Origin: Rhodobacteraceae bacterium EL129
GTDB lineage: Bacteria; Pseudomonadota; Alphaproteobacteria; Rhodobacterales; Rhodobacteraceae
DNA: 64,000 nt
Direction: 5' to 3'
NCBI GenBank assembly: GCA_900313005.1
Contig: ONZJ01000002.1
Span: 2,707,290 to 2,771,289 of the forward strand
Every line of letters begins with the position of its first letter. Positions within the stretch are counted from its first letter, which is position 1. The notes beneath the pieces were generated by a model that had not been told where the DNA came from, searched no databases, and saw only the letters and a program-made list of their open reading frames with translations. The translations under genes and the position numbers were made by a program. This document shows, piece by piece, positions 16,321 through 25,867 of this stretch.

Positions 16321-18579
16321 ATGACCGTAAAAACGCATCGACAACGCATCACTCAGGATCCGGAATCACTTGATCTGGTCTGGGACGCACTTGAAGCTCT
16401 CTCAGAGGGCATCGCAATTTATGATGCCAACCACACGTTGGTGACCTGCAATCAACGCTATATGGACATGTATCCGCTGGTGGCGGACCTGATTAAGCCA
16501 GGCGCAGTTTGGGAAGATCTGGTGAGGGCCGGGGCGGAACGTGGGCAGTATGTGGATGCAATTGGGCGTGTCGAGGAATGGATCGCGGAGCGCAAGGCAG
16601 CAGGTGAGAGGTTCAAACAGAATCCTGAGGCGCAGAACCGGGAAATTGAACTGACCAGCGGCCAGATTTACTTCACTCAGTTCAGCATAACGCAACACGG
16701 TGGATTTGTTGTCACCAACAGCGACATTACTCAGAGAAAACGGGCTGAGGCCATGGTCCGTGAACGCGAGAACATTTTAAGCATGGTGTTAGAGACCAGC
16801 CCGATTGCGATTGTCATGGCGCGGCTGGATGACGGCAAGATCCTGTACCGCTCTCCTCATGCGCTTGCGTTTCTTGGAAACATAGACAACGCAGCAGAAA
16901 GTTTTGCCGACCCCAGCGATAAGGACGACTATGTTGCCGCGCTAAAAAAATCGGGGCGCGTGGATGACTATCACCTCACTCTTTTGAATGCAGACGGAAA
17001 GCGCTGTGCGACAGCTTCTTGGGGCAGGTTGACTGAATTCGAAGGGGATATCTATGCCGTGACCGCAGTCATGGATCAAAGCGAAAAGCAGGCGCAGGAA
17101 GCGTTGATCCGACGGGTGCTGGAAGCCTGCCCAGCACCCATCCAGATGACCGAAGCGAATTCAGGTGAAGTGCTGTTTAGCAGCCCCGAGACGATCGCCT
17201 TGTTCGGGTCTCAGGAAAAAGCAATGTCGTTTTATGCCGATTCCGATACCCGCGCCCGATACCTAAAGAGATTGCAGCGCGAAGGCTCGGTTTCAGAGTT
17301 CAAGGCCGAATACATCAATTCTGACGGAGATCGGTTCTGGGGCGCGGTATCTGCCCGGCTGATCCGGTATGATGGCCGGGATGTCATCGTCTCTCACACA
17401 CGAGATCTTACCGACCAGATGCGCATCGAAGCGGAACTGGCACAACAGCAGGATCAACTTTTCCAGAACGAGAAAATGTCAGCAATGGGGGAGTTGCTGG
17501 CTGGTGTGGCACATGAGTTGAACAACCCCCTGTCTGTGGTGGTGGGCCACGCCCTGATGCTGAGCGAAGATTGCAGCGATCCCAAGATTTCACGCCAGGT
17601 TAACAAGATCAGTGGCGCAGCAGAGCGCTGTGCCAAGATCGTGAAAACCTTTCTGACCATGGCACGGCAACAGCCGGTCAAGATGCTGAACGTTGATATA
17701 AACGAAATTGTCCAGACTGCGACAGATGTTGCCGGGTATGGTAATGCCGGTGCAGGCCTGACAATCGCAAGTCAACTGGCGGAAGGTCTGCCGAAAACCG
17801 GCGTGGATCCCGACCAGATTACCCAAGTGGTGATCAATCTTATCCTGAATGCCGAACAAGCCATGAAAAGCAGTGGGATCGGGGAACGGATAACGGTATC
17901 GACCCGTGTATCCGGTTCTGGAGAGAGGATTGAAATTTTTGTCGAAGACGATGGCCCCGGCATTCCCGAAAATTTGCGAGGCCGTATTTTCGAGCCCTTC
18001 TTCACCACCAAAGATGTGGGTGATGGTACGGGTATCGGACTGGCCCTGTGCCATCGCATTATTCAGACCCATGACGGCAGTATTACCCTGGACACGCCAC
18101 CAGGTGGAGGTGCGGTTTTTAAAGTTTCACTGCCCCTTTCTGCGGCTAGAACGCGCCATCCGAATGATCAATCACCCGAGCACAAAGATCCAACCACAAC
18201 CCGCATTCTTATCCTGGATGATGAGGCGGATGTGGCTGAACTGAATGCGGAAATTTTGGAACGTGACGGTTACCAGGTGGATGTATTCAGCACTGCCGCC
18301 CCGGCAATAGAAAGCCTGCGCCTGCATAACTATGATCTGATCCTGAGTGATCTGCACATGCCGGAAATTGACGGGCGCGGTTTTTTCGAGATTATCAAGG
18401 ACGAATTTCCAGAGATGATTACCAAAACTGGATTTGTAACAGGAGATACAATGGGTCGTTCGTCGCAAAGCTTTCTTAAAGAAGCGAACCGGCCTTGCGT
18501 CGAAAAGCCGGTATCTCCCAAGGAATTGCGCAGTTTCGTGGCAAAGCTGCTCGTGAAGTCAGGACAGGACAGCGAATGA
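16321..18579 (+). CDS. Soluble hybrid histidine kinase with three PAS domains and a receiver
   Basis: 752 residues, no membrane span. PAS-7-like region about 20-135 (EGIAIYDANHTLVTCNQRYMD), PAS at 150-255 and 265-365, HisKA with LLAGVAHELNNPLS (His398), N box (QVVINLILNAEQAM), DDGPGIPENL and GTGIGLAL boxes, then a receiver from about 629 (ILILDDEADVAELN, phospho-Asp near 677 in ILSDLHMP, Lys in VEKPVSP). No HPt domain follows, so transfer to the next gene's receiver is either direct or via another HPt. The ATG at 16321 precedes the first PAS; an in-frame TTG at 16219 is less likely. The stop overlaps the regulator start by four bases. Confidence 0.88.
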   Translation: MTVKTHRQRITQDPESLDLVWDALEALSEGIAIYDANHTLVTCNQRYMDMYPLVADLIKPGAVWEDLVRAGAERGQYVDAIGRVEEWIAERKAAGERFKQNPEAQNREIELTSGQIYFTQFSITQHGGFVVTNSDITQRKRAEAMVRERENILSMVLETSPIAIVMARLDDGKILYRSPHALAFLGNIDNAAESFADPSDKDDYVAALKKSGRVDDYHLTLLNADGKRCATASWGRLTEFEGDIYAVTAVMDQSEKQAQEALIRRVLEACPAPIQMTEANSGEVLFSSPETIALFGSQEKAMSFYADSDTRARYLKRLQREGSVSEFKAEYINSDGDRFWGAVSARLIRYDGRDVIVSHTRDLTDQMRIEAELAQQQDQLFQNEKMSAMGELLAGVAHELNNPLSVVVGHALMLSEDCSDPKISRQVNKISGAAERCAKIVKTFLTMARQQPVKMLNVDINEIVQTATDVAGYGNAGAGLTIASQLAEGLPKTGVDPDQITQVVINLILNAEQAMKSSGIGERITVSTRVSGSGERIEIFVEDDGPGIPENLRGRIFEPFFTTKDVGDGTGIGLALCHRIIQTHDGSITLDTPPGGGAVFKVSLPLSAARTRHPNDQSPEHKDPTTTRILILDDEADVAELNAEILERDGYQVDVFSTAAPAIESLRLHNYDLILSDLHMPEIDGRGFFEIIKDEFPEMITKTGFVTGDTMGRSSQSFLKEANRPCVEKPVSPKELRSFVAKLLVKSGQDSE

Positions 18580-19286
18580 CAACCTCAGCACATATTTTGA
18601 TCTGCGATGACGAACCTGATGTGCGTGAGATGCTGGAGGAGTATCTGTCCAAACGCGGTTTTTCCACCACGGCAGTGGCCGACAGTAACGCCTTGCGTGC
18701 AGCACTGTCCGAAGCCGTGATTGATCTGGTCCTGCTCGATATCAACATGCCTGGCGAAGACGGGCTGACCACGCTTCGAACGCTCAGAAGCACGGATCAA
18801 GTCCCGGTGGTTATGCTGACAGCGGCCGGAGAGGTAATCGACAAAATCGTCGGCCTTGAAATGGGCGCCGATGATTACCTCGCCAAACCGGTGGACCTGC
18901 GCGAGCTAGAGGCACGCATCAAGGCCGTGTTGCGCCGCAAATCCGAGCCCGAGCAAAAACAAACCTCCGGAGATGCACCAAAGACGGCGGCGTTTGGTTC
19001 ATTCACGCTAGATCTGACGGCTGCCAAACTGCTTGCCGCGGATGGCGAGGAGCTGGCTTTGACGGCGATGGAGTTCAACCTGCTGAGCCTGTTTGCCCGC
19101 AACAAAGGACGGGTGCTCAACCGCGATCAAATTCTTGAACTTGCTCATGATCGGTCCTGGGATCCGTTTGATCGCAGTATCGACATTCGTATTTCCCGCC
19201 TGCGCCGCAAGATCGAGGCGAACCCGCAAAAGCCACAGATCATCAAAACCGTGCGCGGGATTGGATATATTTACGATCCAGAATGA
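18576..19286 (+). CDS. OmpR/PhoB-type response regulator
   Basis: 236 residues: a receiver (ILICDDEPDVREML; phospho-Asp55 in LVLLDINMPGEDG; Lys in LAKPVDL) and a C-terminal winged helix (about 135-232, LTAMEFNLLSLFARNKGRVLNRDQIL...RSIDIRISRLRRKIE) of the Trans_reg_C family. It is coupled to the hybrid kinase by an ATGA overlap. As the only sequence-specific DNA-binding protein recognised in the 5.6-20.4 kb cluster, it is the best candidate reader of the GTTTCA arrays; that is inference. OmpR-type proteins usually bind direct repeats. Confidence 0.92.
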   Translation: MTTSAHILICDDEPDVREMLEEYLSKRGFSTTAVADSNALRAALSEAVIDLVLLDINMPGEDGLTTLRTLRSTDQVPVVMLTAAGEVIDKIVGLEMGADDYLAKPVDLRELEARIKAVLRRKSEPEQKQTSGDAPKTAAFGSFTLDLTAAKLLAADGEELALTAMEFNLLSLFARNKGRVLNRDQILELAHDRSWDPFDRSIDIRISRLRRKIEANPQKPQIIKTVRGIGYIYDPE

Positions 19287-19311
19287 TGTCTGTGCCTTTG
19301 GCCAAATGCGT

Positions 19312-20382
19312 TCAGGTGGTGGGCGATACCCTGCGGGCGGCTGCGACAGGCACCAGAAATTCCGCAAGTTCCCCAGGTGTGAACTTGGTTTGTTTGATCC
19401 ACCATTTAGCAAGCACGCGAAAGATCGGTGCGTTCTGATTGCCCACATACATGGCGTAGAGAATGAGCGCCCCACCAGGCAGCAAGCCCCGACCTGGGTC
19501 TTCTCCCAGCACAAGAGCTGCAAAGGCGATGGTCGCCAGAGGCGAAAATGATGTAGCCAATGAAATCTCACCAGTGCGTGCATGTTTCAAGGCAAAAAAC
19601 CAAACCAGCTGGCCAAGAACCAGAACAAGACCGGCATAAACCCAGATCCATTTCCAGAAGATCGGCGACAACGCGCCCTGAAATTCCTCGGGTCCACGCA
19701 GCAATAGGACCGCTGCGACATAGATCACAGTTCCGATGATGGTGCGAAAGATCGAGTAAATCCCCATCGGGATCGTCTGTAAGGCACGCCGCGCGAGCAG
19801 AAGCGAGGCAATGTAAGACAGGGTTGCGCCAACTGCCGCAAGCTCACCCATGCCAAAGGTGCTTTGAGTGTCTGTCGTCTTCAGACCGATGATCAGCGCG
19901 GCACCGCATAAAGCGAAGATTCCGGCTTTGAAAGCCTGCACATTAAACTGCTCTTTAAAGAGTATGGTCACGATCAGAATGAACAGCGGTGGCTCAATCC
20001 GACCGATCAGCATGACATTGGTCACGCTTGACGTCTCAAGTGCAAAGAAGAAAAGCCCCGGTGTGAGCGCCGAGGATACGACCGCAGACAAAGCAAGCAG
20101 ACGCCAGTTGCACGCCGACAGCCGTTCCAGATTGTTGCGCGTCAGATCAGAGCGGAACAAAAAGGCCATCGGCGCAAGAGAGATGATAGACCCGAACACC
20201 AGCAGGTTCGTAAGTGTGATTGCGCTTTGCCCACTGGGCAGCGGGTGAGCGGACCCGACATCAACCAGCAGAGAAGCGATGGGATTGGATCCTGCATAGA
20301 TCAACATGCCAAACCAGGCGCAGTACAGGCCTGCATTTGCCGGGTTCATTCTTTTCAATATATGTGTTCCGATGAGGTGCAT
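19312..20382 (-). CDS. EamA/DMT-superfamily transporter
   Basis: 356 residues with about ten hydrophobic segments and two EamA repeats, for example LYCAWFGMLIYAGSNPIA, LLALSAVVSSALTPGLFFFALE, AGIFALCGAALIIGL and IWVYAGLVLVLGQLVWFFALKHARTGEISLATSFSPLATIAFAALVLGE. DMT proteins mostly export amino acids, purines or other small metabolites. It converges with the regulator gene and has GTTTCA sites upstream, so it is probably the exporter for whatever the cluster makes. A GGAG ribosome site supports ATG 20382. Confidence 0.9.
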   Translation of the reverse strand: MHLIGTHILKRMNPANAGLYCAWFGMLIYAGSNPIASLLVDVGSAHPLPSGQSAITLTNLLVFGSIISLAPMAFLFRSDLTRNNLERLSACNWRLLALSAVVSSALTPGLFFFALETSSVTNVMLIGRIEPPLFILIVTILFKEQFNVQAFKAGIFALCGAALIIGLKTTDTQSTFGMGELAAVGATLSYIASLLLARRALQTIPMGIYSIFRTIIGTVIYVAAVLLLRGPEEFQGALSPIFWKWIWVYAGLVLVLGQLVWFFALKHARTGEISLATSFSPLATIAFAALVLGEDPGRGLLPGGALILYAMYVGNQNAPIFRVLAKWWIKQTKFTPGELAEFLVPVAAARRVSPTT

Positions 20383-20849
20383 CTTGCGCTCCGATCTTGG
20401 CTTTCAGTGGCCTTATGACGAAGCGATGTTTCGGGTAGATTTCGAATGCGCGGTCTTAACGTTTCAGTTGCTTCAAGGATGTTTCGGTCAATCGACGTTA
20501 CGAAAAACCGGGTTCGTTTTTCGCGAGCTGACCGGAGTTGACGCGAGCGTCCGAACGGATCCAGCCCTCAAGATCTGGCAGCGTCGGTTTAGAATAATCG
20601 GAAATTGCCGCAGAAAAATGTGAAAAAGGCCAGACACATCACTAGAATTGCACTTGCTGACTATCCACGTGAATTGCTTCGGAGACTGATGGATACTCGT
20701 CAGCCATTGTCGGTGCGTTCGAAGGCGCGCGCAGCTCTAACACTCTCCAGGAACGAAAAATATTTCCGGTGGATTAAAAATATTTCCGGTGGATTACCGC
20801 AGGGCTTACCAAGCAATGTCACCTGGGTGAAGAGAAGGGGTCAGAGATT
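20383..20849. other. Intergenic/degenerate region between exporter gene and IS remnant, with tandem repeat
   Basis: The first 100 bp hold the exporter promoter. The rest shows no recognisable gene. A 20-bp sequence AAAAATATTTCCGGTGGATT is tandemly duplicated (20756-20775 and 20776-20795). This probably represents debris at the left side of the transposase remnant. Confidence 0.45.
20428..20478 (-). promoter_or_regulatory. Phased GTTTCA operator sites upstream of the EamA exporter
   Basis: GTTTCG at 20428 and GTTTCAGTTG at 20461 are 33 bp apart, 46-80 bp before the exporter start; another GTTTCG starts at 20481. The second copy shares GTTTCAGTTG with the dyad at 9.1 kb but its right half is degenerate (CTTCAA). 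It is the weakest of the four arrays. Confidence 0.45.
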
Positions 20850-21175
20850 AAAGACCAGCCGATGAACCATGTTCGAGAAACGCCGTATCACCCACCGCCC
20901 CAGGGTAAGATTGAGCGTTGGCACCAGGCGCTCAAGAACCGCATCCTGCTGAATTACTACTATCTGCCCGGTGAGCCCCGGCAGCAGATCTACACCTTCG
21001 TCGATCATGACAACCACCGACGCTATCACGAGAGCCTGCAAAAACTCACTCCAGACGACGTCTTCTTCGAGCGCGGTAAGATCATTCAGAAACAATGAGA
21101 AAGGATCAAATGACAGACCATCGAAACACGACGTCTGCTTCACCGGAAATCCACCGTATAATCTAACCAACCAGT
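20850..21175 (+). pseudogene. IS3-family transposase (orfB/integrase core) C-terminal remnant
   Basis: The frame reads KDQPMNHVRETPYHPPPQGK, then IERWHQALKNRILLNYYYLP and DNHRRYHESLQKLTPDDVFF, the end of the rve catalytic core of IS3-group transposases (the GKIERWHQ glutamate is the last DDE residue). The first frame stops at 21098; the neighbouring frame continues with RIK-stop-QTIETRRLLHRKSTV, the usual tail of this family, so a frameshift and a nonsense codon have accumulated. The first two catalytic Asp residues and orfA are gone. No clear terminal inverted repeats are seen. It is a dead element fragment. Confidence 0.8.
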
Positions 21176-21431
21176 TGCGCCAGACACTCTCCTAGATCAG
21201 GCAAGCCAACTGGCCCAAATTATCTGACGGCGGACAGACAGCAGGCAATCGCAACCCAAAGCTAACTCAGCGCGGTAGCGGCTTATGTCAGTTTTTTCCG
21301 CGATGCGTGAGTTCGCTGGACTTATAGAAATGCGTCCTCGGCGATTGTCGGGAAAGCGGGATGCAAATGCAGTATCCCGACCGCTAGCCCTATGTCGGTT
21401 CTGGGCCGCCCATGAAGACGACCCTGTACGG
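21176..21431. other. Degenerate DNA, no gene recognised
   Basis: This stretch lies between the transposase remnant and the truncated response regulator stump. Its frames are short and show no family resemblance. It is probably scar sequence from the insertion/deletion that removed the rest of the regulator gene. Confidence 0.4.
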
Positions 21432-21488
21432 TTAGATTTCAATGGCTTCAGCCATGGCCAGAGCATCTTCGACAATAAGAACTTTCAC
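21432..21488 (-). pseudogene. 18-codon stump of a response regulator gene
   Basis: Immediately after the ankyrin gene, with its GTG overlapping the ankyrin TGA, the minus strand encodes MKVLIVEDALAMAEAIEI and then TAA. KVLIVED is the canonical first strand and acidic pocket of a receiver domain. Nothing resembling a receiver continues downstream, so the gene appears cut off about 19 codons in. The IS3-type remnant 260 bp further suggests insertion followed by deletion. The fragment is short, so the assignment rests on motif and gene position. Confidence 0.55.
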
Positions 21489-22195
21489 TGGGCGTCTACT
21501 TTATCAGCGGCGCTATCACGCGGAAGGTCTTGCGACGGATTAAGAACCTTTGCCAAAGCTGTATGGCCGCGGGCAACAGCGTGATCAAATGCGGTTTTGC
21601 CGTCTTTGTCTTCGACGGCCCTGTCTGCCCCGGCTTGTGTCAGCACCTTGGCGATTTCAACATAAGGCTCCGTTCCATCTCCAAGAATGGCCACCTCTAG
21701 CAAGGCCGTCCAACCCAGGTTGTTTACCCGATTGACCGGCGCTCCGGCCTTGACCAACATCTGAATGATCTCAACTTCACCTTTTGCAGATCCATAAATC
21801 ACGGCGGCCCCATCGTATACAGATGTTACCAAGGTCGGATCAGACCCCAAATTTAAGGCCAGGCGGGCCAATTCGGGATTTTTATTGGAAATCGCAATAT
21901 TCAAGACATCCCGCCTCTTGGCGTCCATTGCATTGATATTGGCGCCTCGTTTGGTCAGGAGCTCAACGATCTTCAAATCGTTTTGACGCGCGGCCATCAG
22001 CAATGCGGTATCCCCCCGCGCATCGCGTAGTTCAAGATCAGGGTGTTGATCAGACAGAACCGCCATAAGCCTTGATACATCTCCCGATTTCACCGCAGCA
22101 AAGAAGTCCGAGCCATTGGACTGCGCTTGCGCTGACAAAATCGGTCCAATCAAAAGGAAAACGGCAATGGTCGCGATTGATCTGAGCTTCATCAT
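21485..22195 (-). CDS. Exported ankyrin-repeat protein
   Basis: 236 residues with a signal peptide (MKLRSIATIAVFLLIGPILSAQAQ) and about five ankyrin repeats, for example DARGDTALLMAARQNDLKIVELLTKRGANINAMD, split here as DTALLMAARQNDLKIVELL and GWTALLEVAILGDGTEPYVE. Ankyrin proteins mediate protein contacts; the export signal puts this one in the periplasm. The last helix ends at AADKVDAQ. A stump of a response regulator gene overlaps its stop, so it once headed a two-gene operon. Its present role is unknown. Confidence 0.85.
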   Translation of the reverse strand: MMKLRSIATIAVFLLIGPILSAQAQSNGSDFFAAVKSGDVSRLMAVLSDQHPDLELRDARGDTALLMAARQNDLKIVELLTKRGANINAMDAKRRDVLNIAISNKNPELARLALNLGSDPTLVTSVYDGAAVIYGSAKGEVEIIQMLVKAGAPVNRVNNLGWTALLEVAILGDGTEPYVEIAKVLTQAGADRAVEDKDGKTAFDHAVARGHTALAKVLNPSQDLPRDSAADKVDAQ

Positions 22196-22369
22196 TTGTC
22201 CTCGGGGTTAGAGCGATGATTCCCTTGCGTAGCAAAGTTACCTGACTCCAGGCTGAATTGGTTCACACAAGTATTTTACCAAGACCTCAGGATCGGATCA
22301 GGTTTTGCGCCTAAGTGTTGCGACGGCAGTTTCGCCGTAAGATATGTCATCCCTAGGGAGGGAAAAAAC

Positions 22370-22772
22370 ATGAGAACAGCGCTTCTTTCCGTCGTCGTTG
22401 CAACGCTTGCGAACCCACTGTTTGCTGGTGATTTGCAAAAGATTTCTGAACCAACCGAAACGCAAGGGGTCAGCCTGAGTGTGTTGCAGCAAAACGCTCT
22501 GGAAGCACAAATTCCAGCGATGAAGGGATTTGAAATTCGCGCGCCGCATTGAATTTGCGCCAGGGGCCTCATTCACCAAGCACAATCACGCGGAACGTCC
22601 GGGCTTTGTGTTCGTTGAATCCGGTGAGATTATCGAAGGTCGGAACGGAACCAACCGGGTTTTCAAAGCAGGCGACACCTGGATTGAAGACGCTAAAACC
22701 GATCATTGGATCCGCAACATCGGTGACGAACCGGGTGTGATTATCATGGTGGATTTGCCTGTCATGGAGTGA
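22370..22772 (+). pseudogene. Exported cupin-domain protein, broken by a frameshift
   Basis: The first frame (22370-22552) gives a signal peptide MRTALLSVVVATLANPLFAG and continues to EAQIPAMKGFEIRAPH before a stop. The other frame, ending at 22772, gives RRIEFAPGASFTKHNHAERP and then a cupin barrel (GFVFVESGEIIEG, FKAGDTWIEDAKTDHWIRN) with HNH and H metal ligands. Joining them at the CGCGCGCC run near 22537-22545 (loss of one CG pair) restores one ~130-residue exported cupin. It is a recent frameshift, a slippage-prone site or a sequencing error. Function unknown. Confidence 0.7.
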
Positions 22773-22917
22773 TTTTTGATCCACGATCAAAGCGAGTTCC
22801 GCATGTATCGGGTGTGGGCCTCGTTTTTAATATTCTGACATTTGACACCTGTGTCGAAGTCCGTTTTGTCCCGCATAGCATACACCTGTCATTTTTGAAC
22901 AGCCCATATGACCAGTG

Positions 22918-25116
22918 CTAGAGGAAACTCTGCGGGTCAATGTCGACACTCAGCCTTGCCTGCCCGGTGACACGCACCTGGCCAATCCAGTGTTTCAACG
23001 CCGCCTGCAACGCGACACCTTTAGGGGCCTTGACCAATAGACGAACCCGGTGGCGTCCTCTGATCCGGGCAATTGGCGCAGGCGCAGGGCCAAAGACCTG
23101 AGCACCCACCTGTCGCAGCGGACCATCTCGCCGTGCCAGTTCATTGCCCAGATCAAACACCTGCTGCATATCGGTTGACGACAGGATGACCCCGGCCATC
23201 CGCCCATAGGGCGGCACCTCGGCTTGACGGCGTTCTTCGGCCTCGGCACGCCAGAAGCCTTCTTCGTCACCAGACAGAATGGCCCGTATCACCGGATGCT
23301 CGGGCTGGAAGGTCTGCAACATTGCGGTGCCCTTCTTTTCGGCGCGCCCTGCCCGGCCAGCCACCTGTCGCATCAGTTGAAACGTGCGCTCCGCCGCGCG
23401 CAGGTCCGAGCCTTGCAGGCCCAGATCCGCATCAATCACACCCACGAGCGTCAGCAAGGGAAAGTTGTGCCCCTTCGCCACCAGCTGCGTGCCGATGATA
23501 ATGTCAGCGGCCCCTTCGGCAATCTCGACGATCTGTTCCTTCAACGCGCGCGCCGAGCCGAACAAATCAGACGACAGCGTTGCAATCCGCGCCTCAGGGA
23601 AAAGCGCCACGGCCTCTTCGGCCAATCGCTCCACTCCGGGGCCCACGGCGGCCAGCTTGTCCTCAGCTTCGCAAGAGGGGCAAACCTCAGGCATTGGCTT
23701 GGTCTCACCGCATTGGTGGCACATCAGGCGTTTCAGAAACCGGTGTTCGACCATGCGCGCATCGCAGGTGTCGCAACCAATCTGATGCCCGCAAGCCCGG
23801 CAAATGGTCACGGGCGCATATCCACGGCGGTTCAGAAATAACAGCGATTGCTCGCCTTTGCTGATCCGGTCGGTCACGGCCGCTTGCAAGCTGGGCGAGA
23901 TCCAGCGCGAAGATGGTAGTGTTTCAGCGCGCATGTCGATCGTGCGCAATTCGGGCAGCACCGCGGGGCCAAAGCGCGAGGTCAGATCAAGCCTTGTGTA
24001 TTTGCCAGCCTCTGCGTTGCTCCAGCTTTCCAGGGATGGCGTGGCCGAGGCCAACACCACCTGTGCGCCGACGATGGACGCTCGCAACACAGCCATGTCG
24101 CGGGCATTGTAGAGCACGCCATCCTCTTGCTTGTAGGAGGTGTCATGCTCCTCATCCACCACGATCAGGCCAAGGTTCTGGAACGGCAAGAACAATGCCG
24201 AGCGCGCGCCCACCACAACCTGCGCGCCGCCCTGCCCGACCATCTTCCAGGTGCGGCGGCGTTCGGTCATGGTGACGCCGGAATGCCATTCGGCCGGTCT
24301 TGCGCCAAACCGCGCTTCGATCCGGGTCAGGAATTCCGCGGTCAGGGCAATCTCGGGCAGCAGCACCAGCGCCTGCCGACCCTGCCGCAATGTGTCGGCC
24401 ACAGCCTCAAGATACACCTCGGTTTTGCCCGATCCGGTGACACCGCGCAGCAAGGTCGTGCCGTAGTCTCCGGATTGAATGGCCGCTTTCAAATGCGCAA
24501 CCGCCTGCGCCTGATCATCGGTCAGCTCTTTGCTGGGGCGTTCAGGATCAAGCCGGGCAAAGGGCATATCGCGCGGCGTGTCTTCCTCAGCCACGACACC
24601 CTGCTTGACCAGCCCTTTGACCACCGAAGAAGTCACCCCGGCCTCGTCGCTCAGTTCCTTCAGCGTAAACGACAGCCCTCCAAACTGGCTAAGCACCTCC
24701 AGCACCTTGCGCCGCGCATCCGTTTCGCGATCGGGCGTGCCACTGCCCATCCGGTAAACCTTGCGCATCGAGGGCGGGTCGCCCAGGCCCGGTGCGCGGG
24801 TGGCCAGCCGTAGCATGGCGGACATTGGCGTCAGCGTGTAATCCCCGGCACGCTGCAAGAACATCTGCATCTCTTCGCGCATGGGCGCCACGTCCAGCAC
24901 ACGGTTGATGGCGCGCGCTTTGGACAGATCAAATCCACCCACCCCCGGCCCCCAAACGACACCCGGCACCTTGCGCGGCCCCAGCGGCACCTCGACAAAG
25001 GCCCCGATATGACAGCCGCCTTCGGGGGCCTTGTAATCCAGCGCCCGATCCAAAGGCTGCGTGGTCATCACAGCCACCAGCGTGCCTTCGGCAAAAAAGG
25101 ACGGGATATCGGACAA
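22918..25116 (-). CDS. priA: Primosomal replication protein N' (PriA helicase)
   Basis: 732 residues, the normal PriA length. The N-terminal DNA-binding part precedes the helicase motor: Walker A in [19 protein letters not shown] box in [15 protein letters not shown], and SATPSLESW. The zinc module has paired cysteines ([23 protein letters not shown]). Helicase C motifs include [14 protein letters not shown] and QVAGRAGR. PriA restarts stalled replication forks by loading the primosome. It is divergent from the transaldolase gene with 93 bp between starts. Confidence 0.97.
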   Translation of the reverse strand: MSDIPSFFAEGTLVAVMTTQPLDRALDYKAPEGGCHIGAFVEVPLGPRKVPGVVWGPGVGGFDLSKARAINRVLDVAPMREEMQMFLQRAGDYTLTPMSAMLRLATRAPGLGDPPSMRKVYRMGSGTPDRETDARRKVLEVLSQFGGLSFTLKELSDEAGVTSSVVKGLVKQGVVAEEDTPRDMPFARLDPERPSKELTDDQAQAVAHLKAAIQSGDYGTTLLRGVTGSGKTEVYLEAVADTLRQGRQALVLLPEIALTAEFLTRIEARFGARPAEWHSGVTMTERRRTWKMVGQGGAQVVVGARSALFLPFQNLGLIVVDEEHDTSYKQEDGVLYNARDMAVLRASIVGAQVVLASATPSLESWSNAEAGKYTRLDLTSRFGPAVLPELRTIDMRAETLPSSRWISPSLQAAVTDRISKGEQSLLFLNRRGYAPVTICRACGHQIGCDTCDARMVEHRFLKRLMCHQCGETKPMPEVCPSCEAEDKLAAVGPGVERLAEEAVALFPEARIATLSSDLFGSARALKEQIVEIAEGAADIIIGTQLVAKGHNFPLLTLVGVIDADLGLQGSDLRAAERTFQLMRQVAGRAGRAEKKGTAMLQTFQPEHPVIRAILSGDEEGFWRAEAEERRQAEVPPYGRMAGVILSSTDMQQVFDLGNELARRDGPLRQVGAQVFGPAPAPIARIRGRHRVRLLVKAPKGVALQAALKHWIGQVRVTGQARLSVDIDPQSFL

Positions 25117-25209
25117 AGGCAGCAGGCTCCTAACGGGGGTTTCGGCAGACGTATCTATGGGGTAAACCGATCCACAACAAACGCCAACCCAAAGTCAGGA
25201 TGCTGCCCC

Positions 25210-25863
25210 ATGAAATTCTTTGTTGATACAGCCGAAGTCGATGAAATTGCCGAGTTGAACGATCTTGGCATGGTGGACGGGGTCACGACCAACCCCTCGC
25301 TGATCATGAAATCAGGCCGCGACATTCTGGAAGTCACCAAAGAGATCGCCGAGATGGTCGACGGTCCGGTGTCTGCCGAGGTTGTCGCCACCGAGGCCGA
25401 CCAGATGATCGCCGAAGGGCGCAAACTGGCCAAGATCGCCGACAATATCGCCGTGAAGGTACCGCTGACCTGGGATGGGTTGAAGGCCTGTAATGTGCTG
25501 ACCAACGAAGGCAACATGGTCAACGTCACGCTGTGTTTCTCGGCCAATCAGGCGCTTCTGGCGGCCAAAGCGGGGGCCACATTCATCTCGCCCTTCATTG
25601 GCCGTCTGGATGACATCAACCTCGATGGCATGGAGCTGATCGCCGACATCCGTCAGATCTACGACAATTACGGTTATGAAACCCAGATCCTCGCGGCCTC
25701 GATCCGCACGGTGAACCATGCCTATCAATCTGCCATGGTTGGATCAGACGTGATGACGGCCCCGCCCAAGGTCATCAAGGCAATGGCCCAGCATGTGCTG
25801 ACCGACAAAGGGCTTGCGGCATTTTTGGCAGACTGGGAAAAAACCGGGCAGAACATCCTCTAG
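25210..25863 (+). CDS. tal: Transaldolase (TalC/fructose-6-phosphate aldolase-like)
   Basis: 217 residues, the short single-domain form: [29 protein letters not shown], the Schiff-base lysine in [46 protein letters not shown] and [11 protein letters not shown]. These match the TalC/Fsa class that exchanges dihydroxyacetone units in the pentose phosphate pathway. In alphaproteobacteria this is usually the housekeeping transaldolase. The frame is open further upstream, but family alignment starts at ATG 25210. Confidence 0.95.
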   Translation: MKFFVDTAEVDEIAELNDLGMVDGVTTNPSLIMKSGRDILEVTKEIAEMVDGPVSAEVVATEADQMIAEGRKLAKIADNIAVKVPLTWDGLKACNVLTNEGNMVNVTLCFSANQALLAAKAGATFISPFIGRLDDINLDGMELIADIRQIYDNYGYETQILAASIRTVNHAYQSAMVGSDVMTAPPKVIKAMAQHVLTDKGLAAFLADWEKTGQNIL

Positions 25864-25867
25864 ACGC

